DNA of 5,136 nt, from NCBI GenBank assembly GCA_021203805.1, contig JAJQAM010000044.1, positions 1 through 5,136 of the forward strand, in the 5' to 3' direction. The position numbers were made by a program, and so were the translations under genes. The notes below the pieces were generated by a model. That model did not search any database. It saw only the letters and a program-made list of their open reading frames with translations, and was not told the DNA's origin. Source of the DNA: Coprobacillus sp. (GTDB lineage: Bacteria > Bacillota_I > Bacilli_A > RFN20 > CAG-826). Positions 1 to 4,430 of this stretch are shown here, in pieces (the first letter of the stretch is position 1; every line of letters begins with the position of its first letter).

Positions 1-1
1 T

Positions 2-82
2 ATCTACTTGCCCGACCCTGAAAAGGCAGACGAAATCGCGGAGGCTTATAATGAACTAGAAAGAAATAAAAAATGGCTATGA
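2..82 (+). CDS. C-terminal tail of an unrecognised protein (5' end outside the window)
   Basis: An open frame enters from the left edge and encodes 26 residues, ending in NKKWL and a TGA at 80-82. Its stop overlaps the next start as ATGA (79-82), the same arrangement used at most junctions here, which is the main reason to call it coding. The visible part is charged and probably helical (PEKADEIAEAYNELERNKK). It resembles the C-terminal half of the 48-residue protein at 2943-3089 (VPREKAEELVRYYEGLYPDK), and both are followed by genes with a similar N-terminus, so it may be a paralogue. Function is unknown and the N-terminus is not visible. Confidence 0.6.
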   Translation: MYLPDPEKADEIAEAYNELERNKKWL

Positions 83-339
83 GTTTAGACGAAATCAAAA
101 CGGCTCTCACGGGGCGGACGCTTGTAGTGCGAAGCGAGGAGTATGAAACTTTTTGCATTGAGTGGATATACCAACTTTTGGAAAACGTGCTTGTGATTAA
201 TGGGCTAGACTCACAAGGGCGAGTACATCATTTCTCTCTCGGCTTCGAGGAGGCTGAGCGGTTAATCGCCGACGGCTACTACTACTATGCGTTTTTGGAC
301 GAGCCTAACAAACAACATAAAGTTTGGATAAAGGAATGA
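79..339 (+). CDS. Unrecognised small protein (86 aa)
   Basis: The start chosen is ATG 79, because it forms an ATGA overlap with the previous stop; an in-frame ATG at 73 would add only two residues. The protein is soluble-looking and acidic, with no signal peptide or membrane span. It begins MSLDEIKTALTGRTLVV, continues with alternating hydrophobic residues suggesting beta strands, has a D-S-Q-G-R turn near residue 45, then an EEAERLIADG helix and a tyrosine cluster (YYYY near residues 68-71). The order of these elements matches the first 70 residues of the protein at 3086 (MTRQEFKEALVGKYLL, then DDGK, then EESDLEKIAKKG), so the two may share one small domain. I do not recognise the family. 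Its stop overlaps the VRR-NUC start as ATGA 336-339, indicating translational coupling. Confidence 0.75.
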   Translation: MSLDEIKTALTGRTLVVRSEEYETFCIEWIYQLLENVLVINGLDSQGRVHHFSLGFEEAERLIADGYYYYAFLDEPNKQHKVWIKE

Positions 340-758
340 AACTAGACGAATTTCTCTCTTTGCAGGTTCACACACGTAAGAGTCCGACCCACCCCGAACA
401 CGATTTGCAGGTGGCTTGCTTGCAGTGGTTCAACTACCAATACCCACGCCTTCGCGGTTTACTCTTTGCCGTGCCAAATGGTGCAATGCTCAATGGCACG
501 CTCCTACAAAGGCAGAGGGCAGGAAAACGGCTCAAGGATGAGGGTATGGTGGCAGGGGTCGCGGACTTGCTATTGTTAGTACCTAACCAGCACTATCATG
601 GCTTGTGTATTGAGATGAAAACGGCTAAAGGTCGCCAGTCACCATCTCAGAAGGATTGGCAAAGGCGAGTGGAGGGGCGAGGGTATCACTACATCGTGGT
701 GCGAGGTCTAGATGACTTTGTGGACGCGATTGAGGAATATGTTAAATTTGCGATTTAA
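336..758 (+). CDS. VRR-NUC domain nuclease, stand-alone (140 aa)
   Basis: This is a compact PD-(D/E)XK-superfamily nuclease of the VRR-NUC family, common as a single-domain protein in phages and often lying beside replication or modification genes. Visible landmarks are PEHDLQ with Glu21, the strand FAVPNGA (44-50), GVAD with Asp77, IEMK with Glu93 and Lys95 (the E-x-K of the active site), and SQKDW with Gln105. C-terminal residues 117-137 (YHYIVVRGLDDFVDAIEEY) match the usual family ending. All catalytic positions appear intact, so it is probably an active metal-dependent nuclease. Preferred substrates in this family include branched or flapped DNA, but the substrate here cannot be read. ATG 336 is preferred over an upstream in-frame TTG at 324 because it forms the ATGA overlap. 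The last codons overlap a promoter candidate for the next genes. Confidence 0.88.
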   Translation: MKLDEFLSLQVHTRKSPTHPEHDLQVACLQWFNYQYPRLRGLLFAVPNGAMLNGTLLQRQRAGKRLKDEGMVAGVADLLLLVPNQHYHGLCIEMKTAKGRQSPSQKDWQRRVEGRGYHYIVVRGLDDFVDAIEEYVKFAI

Positions 759-767
759 GCGCTTAAA
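717..767 (+). promoter_or_regulatory. Candidate Bacteroidota promoter with palindromic operator
   Basis: TTTG at 717-720 is followed after 22 bases by TAAATTTG at 743-750, which fits the Bacteroidota sigma consensus (TTTG, then TAnnTTTG), although the spacer is slightly long. Just downstream is a perfect 14-base palindrome, TTTAAGCGCTTAAA at 754-767, near the expected start of transcription. The string TTAAATTTGCG (742-752) and the TTAAG/CTTAA half-sites recur at the stronger promoter near 4660. The site lies at the end of the VRR-NUC gene and would serve the small genes from 864 onward. Its location in coding sequence weakens the case. Confidence 0.42.
754..767. repeat. 14-bp perfect palindrome (operator candidate)
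   Basis: TTTAAGCGCTTAAA is self-complementary over all 14 bases and spans the VRR-NUC stop codon. Its core is TTAAG-CG-CTTAA, the same half-sites as the dyad at 4643-4659 but with a 2-base rather than 3-base centre. With no loop it is better suited to binding a dimeric protein than to forming an RNA terminator. Confidence 0.5.
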
Positions 768-863
768 ATCTTTGGAGGGTATAATTACACGTCTAACGAG
801 AGAAACGCGCTTAGAGCGAAAGGAAAAGGGCAAAAACGCGATTTAATTAAATAGTTTGAGAAT
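768..863 (+). other. Non-coding gap, probable 5' leader
   Basis: No ORF with a plausible start was found here. The stretch is purine-rich and holds a direct repeat of AAACGCG (803-809 and 834-840), a small CGCT-TAG-AGCG hairpin (808-818) and an A/T-rich run just before the ATG at 864, the kind of unstructured sequence that supports initiation in Bacteroidota. It is best read as the untranslated leader of the transcript beginning near 757. Confidence 0.4.
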
Positions 864-965
864 ATGGAAACAGTATTAACAATCATTGTTGCAGTGGTGG
901 TGATAGGCTTCATCGCCTTCTGCATTCTAAAAAGTGGCAACCACGATAGGAGGGGCGACGTATGA
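864..965 (+). CDS. 33-residue single-span membrane peptide
   Basis: The ORF starts at ATG 864 and ends at TGA 963-965, overlapping the next ATG as ATGA (962-965). Residues 4-22 (VLTIIVAVVVIGFIAFCIL) form one uninterrupted hydrophobic segment long enough to cross the membrane, followed by a short polar, positively charged tail (KSGNHDRRGDV). It would therefore sit in the inner membrane, probably with the tail in the cytoplasm. The codons of the tail contain a perfect AGGAGG (948-953), eight bases before the next start, so its C-terminal sequence doubles as the ribosome binding site of its neighbour. Function is unknown. Tiny membrane peptides of this kind occur in phages as lysis, exclusion or host-interaction factors, but nothing here distinguishes these roles. 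Confidence 0.68.
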   Translation: METVLTIIVAVVVIGFIAFCILKSGNHDRRGDV

Positions 966-1105
966 AAAAGGAAGTTTACGAAGTATGGGGTGAGGGCCTC
1001 TTCTTCGGCTCATTCACAACACAAACACAAGCGGTGCAGTATGCTCGGAAACTCTATACTGAAAACCCGAAAATCTTATACGAAATTAGGGAGGGCAAGG
1101 CATGA
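962..1105 (+). CDS. Unrecognised small protein (47 aa)
   Basis: The start at ATG 962 lies eight bases after AGGAGG (948-953) and overlaps the previous stop. The stop overlaps the next start as ATGA 1102-1105. The protein begins MKKEVYEVWGEGLFFGSF, then has a probable helix (TQTQAVQYARKLYTENP) and a last strand (ILYEIREGKA). This strand-helix-strand pattern, with an early G..F/FG, loosely resembles the 62-residue protein at 4430 (MKFYIVEYKGRQFGETI, then an alanine/methionine helix). The similarity is too weak to prove homology. No family is recognised, and it is probably a cytoplasmic phage accessory protein. Confidence 0.7.
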   Translation: MKKEVYEVWGEGLFFGSFTTQTQAVQYARKLYTENPKILYEIREGKA

Positions 1106-1377
1106 GCAAGAAAAAGAAACTCGAAATGGTCGCCAATATCACGCTGGGCGAGTCGGTGTGTGTAGTGATTGGTGAACACCGCGAAATGACTGCCCACGTC
1201 ATTGAGGACATCCCCTACGAGGAAGGTGAGCAGTCTGATGTAGTACTACTACTCTTTGCCGATGGTGGTGGGGCGCAGGTAGAAAAGAAAGACCTCTATG
1301 ACTTCGCTCAGGGCAAGCCAGTCAAGAACCCTATTAATGGGCAATGGGTAGTGTTGAGGAAGGAGGACGAGCAATGA
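1102..1377 (+). CDS. Unrecognised acidic protein (91 aa)
   Basis: It starts at ATG 1102 in an ATGA overlap, preceded by the purine-rich GGGAGGG, and ends at TGA 1377 in another ATGA overlap. The N-terminus is lysine-rich (MSKKKKLEMV); the rest is acidic with alternating hydrophobic runs (ITLGESVCVVIGEHREM, VVLLLFADGGG) typical of a small beta-rich fold. There is no signal peptide: VVLLLFADG is too short and lies mid-protein. I do not recognise it. Its final codons (RKEDEQ) contain AGGAGG at 1361-1366, correctly spaced for the next ATG at 1374. Confidence 0.78.
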   Translation: MSKKKKLEMVANITLGESVCVVIGEHREMTAHVIEDIPYEEGEQSDVVLLLFADGGGAQVEKKDLYDFAQGKPVKNPINGQWVVLRKEDEQ

Positions 1378-1445
1378 GGGTCATAATAGAAAACCGCTTG
1401 GGAAGAGAGGTGCGAGTGTTGCTGAAAATAGAGGAGAAAGTTTAG
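1374..1445 (+). CDS. Possible 23-residue peptide preceding the methyltransferase
   Basis: This is a very short ORF (MRVIIENRLGREVRVLLKIEEKV) from ATG 1374 to TAG 1443-1445. Support comes from context: AGGAGG sits seven bases upstream, the start overlaps the previous stop as ATGA, and the stop lies two bases before the methyltransferase ATG. Such an ORF could act chiefly to hand ribosomes to the methyltransferase start. It is basic and amphipathic with no recognised motif. It may be a real peptide, a coupling device, or the remnant of a longer gene. Confidence 0.5.
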   Translation: MRVIIENRLGREVRVLLKIEEKV

Positions 1446-1447
1446 CG

Positions 1448-2215
1448 ATGAAAATCAGAGTGTTTACATCATTCAGTGGCTACGATAGCCAGTTGCTCGC
1501 GTTGGAGCGGTTGCACAGGAATTTCCCTGAGTTCGAGTATGAGTGCGTGGGCTGGTGCGAGATAGATAAATATGCTATCCAGGCACACAATGCGCTCTTT
1601 CCTGACCTCAAGGAAAAAAACTATGGGGACATCTGCGCGATAGACTGGGATACTGTACCCGACTTCGACCTCTTCACGATGAGTAGTCCATGCCAAGACT
1701 TCTCAATAGCGGGCATGAGGGCAGGTGGTGAAGAAGGTAGTGGCACGCGTTCATCCTTGCTATGGGAGTGTAGACGTGCCATCCTTGCAAAGAAGCCTAA
1801 GTACATTCTCTTTGAGAACGTCAAGAACCTTATAAGCGAGAACTTCAGACCTTATTTCCTAAAGTGGCAAGCCGAGTTGGCCAGGTATGGCTATGATAAC
1901 TTCGCGAAGGTACTCAACGCAAAGGACTATGGAGTACCCCAGAACCGAGAGCGAGTGTTTATGATAAGCATTTTGGATGGTGGAAGCTACCACTTCCCCA
2001 AGAAAATGCCACTCACACGTGTGCTTAAGGACGTGCTTGAGCCGCAGGTGGACGAGCGATATTATCTCTCTGATAGACTTGTGGAGACGTTTTTGAGGAA
2101 GAATAAACTAAATGCAGAGCGTGGCAATGGCTTTAGGTTTGAATCCACAGAGGGGGGGGCATCGCAAAAGCAATATTGGCAGCGGCTCAACCGAGAGCAG
2201 AAGATAACTACGTAG
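1448..2215 (+). CDS. C5 cytosine DNA methyltransferase, N-terminal part (motifs I-VIII)
   Basis: This is the catalytic half of a DNA (cytosine-5) methyltransferase, which transfers a methyl group from S-adenosylmethionine to cytosine. Motif I is FTSFSGYDSQ (6-15), a variant of F-x-G-x-G that I associate with Bacteroidota phage enzymes. Motif II is GWCEIDKYAIQAHN (35-48). Motif IV is SSPCQDFS with nucleophile Cys82. Motif VI is FENV (122-125) and motif VIII QNRERVF (165-171). Residues after about 236 are out of frame: the run of eight G at 2152-2159 is where homologous reading moves to another frame (GGGIAKAILAAAQPRAEDNY), so the last 18 or so residues and the stop at 2213-2215 are probably artefacts of a frameshift. 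Motifs IX-X lie on the ORF at 2341-2943. Alone, this half would lack the DNA-recognition domain. Confidence 0.85.
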   Translation: MKIRVFTSFSGYDSQLLALERLHRNFPEFEYECVGWCEIDKYAIQAHNALFPDLKEKNYGDICAIDWDTVPDFDLFTMSSPCQDFSIAGMRAGGEEGSGTRSSLLWECRRAILAKKPKYILFENVKNLISENFRPYFLKWQAELARYGYDNFAKVLNAKDYGVPQNRERVFMISILDGGSYHFPKKMPLTRVLKDVLEPQVDERYYLSDRLVETFLRKNKLNAERGNGFRFESTEGGASQKQYWQRLNREQKITT

Positions 2216-2340
2216 AAGATAATTAATGAAGTTCAGGAGATAGGCGGAATATATGGAGGACGACATTGGGAATGTCACCAGCGTCACCGTGTATATGGTG
2301 CGTGGGGAATTTCGCCAGTTGTAACCTGGACGGAGGAAAT

Positions 2341-2943
2341 ATGATAAACGTTTTAATAGACAAATGTATGGACGAAAAATGTTTGACACCAAGACGCAAC
2401 GAGTTCGGGCGCAAGTATCGGAAAGAATACGAGGAAGGCCCGAATAGGTTGAGCAGACACCTAATGCGCAACCTTGAGCCACGGGATGATGGATTGACAA
2501 ATACTCTGACAAGTGTGCAAAAGGACAACCTTCTTATCTGTAAGGAAGAGAGTGTTACACCGTGCGCCATACGAGGACGCGAACCACAGGTGGAGGAGGT
2601 TGGCAACCTATACAAGGGACAAACGGCATGGGAGAGCAACCAACGAGGACGCATCTATGATGCCAATGGACTATCCCCCACACTGAACACTCACACAGGA
2701 GGAGGGTTCGAGCCGAAATTCATGGAGGGACACTACCGCATCCGCAAACTGACCGAGTGGGAGTGCTTCAGACTAATGGACGTTGATGAGAAAGACATCG
2801 ACACGATACAAGCGTCTGGGGTAAGCAGGACGCAACAATACAAGATGGCGGGAAACTCCATCGTGGTGAGTTGCTTGTATCACCTCTTTCGGAAGATGTT
2901 CGTGGAGACTGAGAACGAAGAACGACAACTAACGCTATTCTAA
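2341..2943 (+). CDS. C5 cytosine DNA methyltransferase, C-terminal part (recognition domain and motifs IX-X)
   Basis: This ORF supplies the target-recognition region and the final catalytic-core motifs missing from 1448-2215. Motif IX is RKLTEWECFRLMDV (134-147) and motif X is AGNSIVVSCLY (170-180); the tail RQLTLF is typical of phage enzymes of this type. The region before motif IX repeats a G-(L/I)-(S/T)-x-T-L theme, for example DGLTNTLTSVQ (50-60) and YDANGLSPTLNTHTGGG (106-122). ATG 2341 is preferred because protein upstream of about 2332 in this frame is not homologous-looking, and GGAGG (2332-2336) precedes it by four bases; TTG 2266 and ATG 2272 are alternatives. Split C5 methyltransferases that reassemble from two chains are known (M.AquI), so function in trans is conceivable but unproven. 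Confidence 0.8.
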   Translation: MINVLIDKCMDEKCLTPRRNEFGRKYRKEYEEGPNRLSRHLMRNLEPRDDGLTNTLTSVQKDNLLICKEESVTPCAIRGREPQVEEVGNLYKGQTAWESNQRGRIYDANGLSPTLNTHTGGGFEPKFMEGHYRIRKLTEWECFRLMDVDEKDIDTIQASGVSRTQQYKMAGNSIVVSCLYHLFRKMFVETENEERQLTLF

Positions 2944-3089
2944 TGACTGACACGTACCACATCCAAGTCGGACACACCATCTTTTGGTGGAACGTGCCAC
3001 GTGAGAAGGCGGAGGAACTTGTGAGATATTACGAGGGGCTATACCCCGACAAAGAAATACAAATGATTAAAAACAAAGAAAAACTATGA
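2943..3089 (+). CDS. Unrecognised small protein (48 aa)
   Basis: The start ATG 2943-2945 shares one base with the methyltransferase stop (TAATG), and the stop TGA 3087-3089 overlaps the next start as ATGA. The protein begins MTDTYHIQVGHTIFWWNVPR, with a short aromatic strand, followed by one helix (EKAEELVRYYEGLYPDKEI) and a lysine-rich tail ending NKEKL. The helix and its position before a gene starting M..xEFKxAL parallel the truncated gene at 2-82, so the two may be copies of one gene. The tail is encoded by an A-rich stretch nearly identical to the end of the ASCH gene. Function unknown. Confidence 0.65.
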   Translation: MTDTYHIQVGHTIFWWNVPREKAEELVRYYEGLYPDKEIQMIKNKEKL

Positions 3090-3595
3090 CAAGACAAGAA
3101 TTTAAGGAAGCCCTTGTGGGCAAATACCTTTTAACTGACAATCAAAGAGGGGCATTGACAAGGGGGAGAGTAAAGGACATATTCTTCACCCCAGTGGCTA
3201 CGACGGCAAATGTCGTTCAAGTCAGAGATGACGGCAAAGAGTTTAGCACCTACATTGAGGAGAGTGACCTTGAGAAGATAGCAAAGAAAGGCTCGTGTGT
3301 CAGAGGGTGCACTAAAGGAGTGTTCACACTCTATGTTATTGAAGGGGAGGGGGAGTTGAAAAAAGACCTGCCACTTGACACACTTGTAATGTGCAAGAGA
3401 ACCACAAGCGAACTGGTGGGCTGGCGAGTGGAGTATTATGCAGAGAGAGGCGCGACCAAGCCCGACATCATCTCGGAGGAGAGACGCGACGACTGGCTAT
3501 ATGTCGTGCCACTTAGGTACTTCCACCCCACGTCTCCCGACTGGCAACCCGAAGAGAAGTACAACTGGGCTAATTTTGGGGAGGAGAAAAAATGA
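3086..3595 (+). CDS. Two-part unrecognised protein (169 aa), apparent fusion
   Basis: Residues 1-90 resemble, in order of elements, the protein at 79-339 (N-terminal EFKEALVGKYLL, then DDGK, then EESDLEKIAKKG). Residues 91-167 align without gaps to the whole of the protein at 4194-4430, about 47 of 78 positions identical by hand count, most strongly in WLYVVPLRYF and PTSPDW-x-PEEKYNWA. Leu91 is a TTG (3356-3358) aligned exactly with the ATG of that copy and followed by the same KKDL. A one-base loss in the G5 run at 3349-3353 would end the first half at TGA 3357-3359 and recreate the four-base overlap seen at other junctions, so this looks like a fusion of two formerly separate genes. No family or catalytic motif is recognised. 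Its terminal FGEEKK codons provide GGAGG for the ASCH gene. Confidence 0.82.
   Translation: MTRQEFKEALVGKYLLTDNQRGALTRGRVKDIFFTPVATTANVVQVRDDGKEFSTYIEESDLEKIAKKGSCVRGCTKGVFTLYVIEGEGELKKDLPLDTLVMCKRTTSELVGWRVEYYAERGATKPDIISEERRDDWLYVVPLRYFHPTSPDWQPEEKYNWANFGEEKK
3493..3584 (+). repeat. Direct repeat copy 1 (92 bp, with 4331-4422)
   Basis: This segment matches 4331-4422 at 87 of 92 positions by hand count without gaps. It encodes the conserved C-terminal end WLYVVPLRYF...NWANFGE. Identity drops sharply upstream although the protein homology continues, which suggests recent gene conversion of this end or strong constraint on it. Confidence 0.85.
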
Positions 3596-4197
3596 AACTA
3601 CTAATGAGTATCAAGCCTAAGTACTGGGCGAAAATAGTGAGCGGAGAGAAGCTTATAGAATTCCGAAGAATGGTGCCCAAGGATTTGCGCCCTGATGTAT
3701 TCTACCCCGTCCATCAAGGCAAGCGGACTGTGGTCGTCTATGCGTCTGCGCCAACGAAGAAAGTGGTTGGGGAGCTAGAGATAAATGGTGTAATATCGCA
3801 AGGTATGTGGAATTGGCACAACATCTGCGACAGGGCAGGTATCTCATTCGAGGAGTTTATCGCCTACTGTGGTGGCGACGATAAGAATGTGTGGGGACTA
3901 TCCATTGGCAAAGTGACTGTGTACGATGAGCCTAAGACCCTGCAAGAGGCTTATCCATACATCGAGCGCCCACCTCAGAATTTTTGCTACATACGAAAGG
4001 AAAATTACATGAAGGCTGAAAGAGTCCAGAAGGCTATAGACACCATTGATGGTGAGATAGCAGAGGTAGAGCGCCTTTGCGAGGGCGAAGGACCCTACAC
4101 TCAGCACAACGTCTCGGAGTGCAAATCATGGGCTAACCATTTAGCTCAAAGACTATCATTGTTGAAGAAACATTTTGAAAACAAAGAAAAGCTATGA
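3592..4197 (+). CDS. ASCH domain protein with helical C-terminal extension (201 aa)
   Basis: Residues 1-136 form an ASCH domain, a PUA-like beta-barrel family that binds RNA or modified nucleobases. Hallmarks are MSIKPKYWAKIVSGEKLIEF (5-24) with the G-E-K-x-x-E-F-R-R loop, the strand VVVYASAPTKKVVGELEI (47-64), GISFEEFIAYCGG (83-95), WGLSIGKVTVYDEPKTL (101-117) and the closing RPPQNFCYI (126-134). Residues 140-201 are a charged helical extension (KAERVQKAIDTIDGEIAEVE, then LAQRLSLLKKHFENKEKL) unlike the short domain-only members. Met140 (ATG 4009) follows AAAGGA by seven bases, so the extension could also be made separately or be a fused small gene. Starts and stops are in ATGA overlaps with both neighbours. 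Next to a methyltransferase, a role in sensing modified bases is possible but is inference. Confidence 0.85.
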   Translation: MKLLMSIKPKYWAKIVSGEKLIEFRRMVPKDLRPDVFYPVHQGKRTVVVYASAPTKKVVGELEINGVISQGMWNWHNICDRAGISFEEFIAYCGGDDKNVWGLSIGKVTVYDEPKTLQEAYPYIERPPQNFCYIRKENYMKAERVQKAIDTIDGEIAEVERLCEGEGPYTQHNVSECKSWANHLAQRLSLLKKHFENKEKL

Positions 4198-4430
4198 AAA
4201 AGGATTTGACGGCAGGCACACTGGTAATGTGCAAGGCACACGAGAGCGATTTGGACGGCTGGCGGTGGCAATACTACTGGCAAAAGGGTCAGACCCTCAC
4301 AAGCATGGAGAGTGGAGCAATTCACAATGGCTGGCTATATGTCGTGCCACTTAGGTACTTCAAACCCACGTCTCCCGACTGGCGACCCGAGGAGAAGTAC
4401 AACTGGGCTAAATTTGGGGAGGGCGAGTGA
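4194..4430 (+). CDS. Unrecognised protein (78 aa), paralogue of the C-terminal half of 3086-3595
   Basis: The start is ATG 4194, overlapping the ASCH stop as ATGA, with an A-rich rather than Shine-Dalgarno-like upstream region. The protein is MKKDLTAGTLVMCK, a GWRWQYYWQKG stretch (22-32), then the conserved WLYVVPLRYF (47-56), PTSPDW (58-63) and PEEKYNWAKFGEGE (65-78). The many Trp and Tyr residues and alternating strand pattern suggest a small beta fold with an aromatic surface. The family is not recognised. The same domain occurs fused at residues 91-169 of the 3086 protein, so the ASCH gene is flanked by both copies. The final FGEGE codons (GGGGAGGGCGAG) supply a purine-rich site for the following start. 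Confidence 0.82.
   Translation: MKKDLTAGTLVMCKAHESDLDGWRWQYYWQKGQTLTSMESGAIHNGWLYVVPLRYFKPTSPDWRPEEKYNWAKFGEGE
4331..4422 (+). repeat. Direct repeat copy 2 (92 bp, with 3493-3584)
   Basis: This is the second copy of the 92-base segment, differing at five positions by hand count. It encodes the C-terminal end of the 78-residue protein. The two copies lie in the same orientation 838 bases apart, so recombination between them would delete the ASCH gene together with one domain copy. Confidence 0.85.

Larger units (their letters stand above)
1448..2943 (+). pseudogene. Whole cytosine methyltransferase locus with three frame breaks
   Basis: Taken together the locus encodes an enzyme of about 498 residues, a normal length for a C5 methyltransferase with a long recognition domain. 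Homologous-looking protein runs in the starting frame to about 2157. It then continues in a second frame from 2158 to about 2220 (GIAKAILAAAQPRAEDNYVED), returns to the first frame from 2222 to about 2332 (INEVQEIGGIYGG, then RVYGAWGISPVVTW), and moves again to the second frame from about 2332 (GGNMINVLIDKC) to the end. One missing base at the G8 run, one extra near 2221 and one missing near 2333 would restore a single ORF. This may be a decayed gene, phase variation plus decay, or sequencing error. Translation as two polypeptides remains possible. Confidence 0.6.

Noticed and set aside
990..1175. 61-codon plus-strand ORF overlapping two genes
   Set aside because: It overlaps the 47- and 91-residue genes, both joined by ATGA overlaps and good ribosome sites, and its basic composition is typical of an off-frame read.
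2266..2340. Upstream starts (TTG 2266, ATG 2272) for the C-terminal methyltransferase ORF
   Set aside because: The peptide they add is a displaced-frame reading of DNA whose other frame gives family-like protein (YGAWGISPVV), so ATG 2341 is preferred, though ribosomes might still use them.
1469..2654. Open frames on the minus strand across the methyltransferase (1469-1696, 1621-1824, 2108-2512, 2223-2654)
   Set aside because: They lie opposite clearly conserved methyltransferase sequence, encode no recognisable motif and have no coupled neighbours, so they are shadows.
3571..3578. TAnnTTTG boxes at 3571-3578 (TAATTTTG) and 4409-4416 (TAAATTTG)
   Set aside because: Neither has a TTTG at about 20 bases upstream, and both fall in the codons of the conserved Ala-x-Phe-Gly ending.
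3438..3620. Alternate-frame ORF, matched by a similar one at 4312-4494
   Set aside because: Both are the same out-of-frame reading of the duplicated 92-base segment, so their similarity is a by-product of the DNA repeat.
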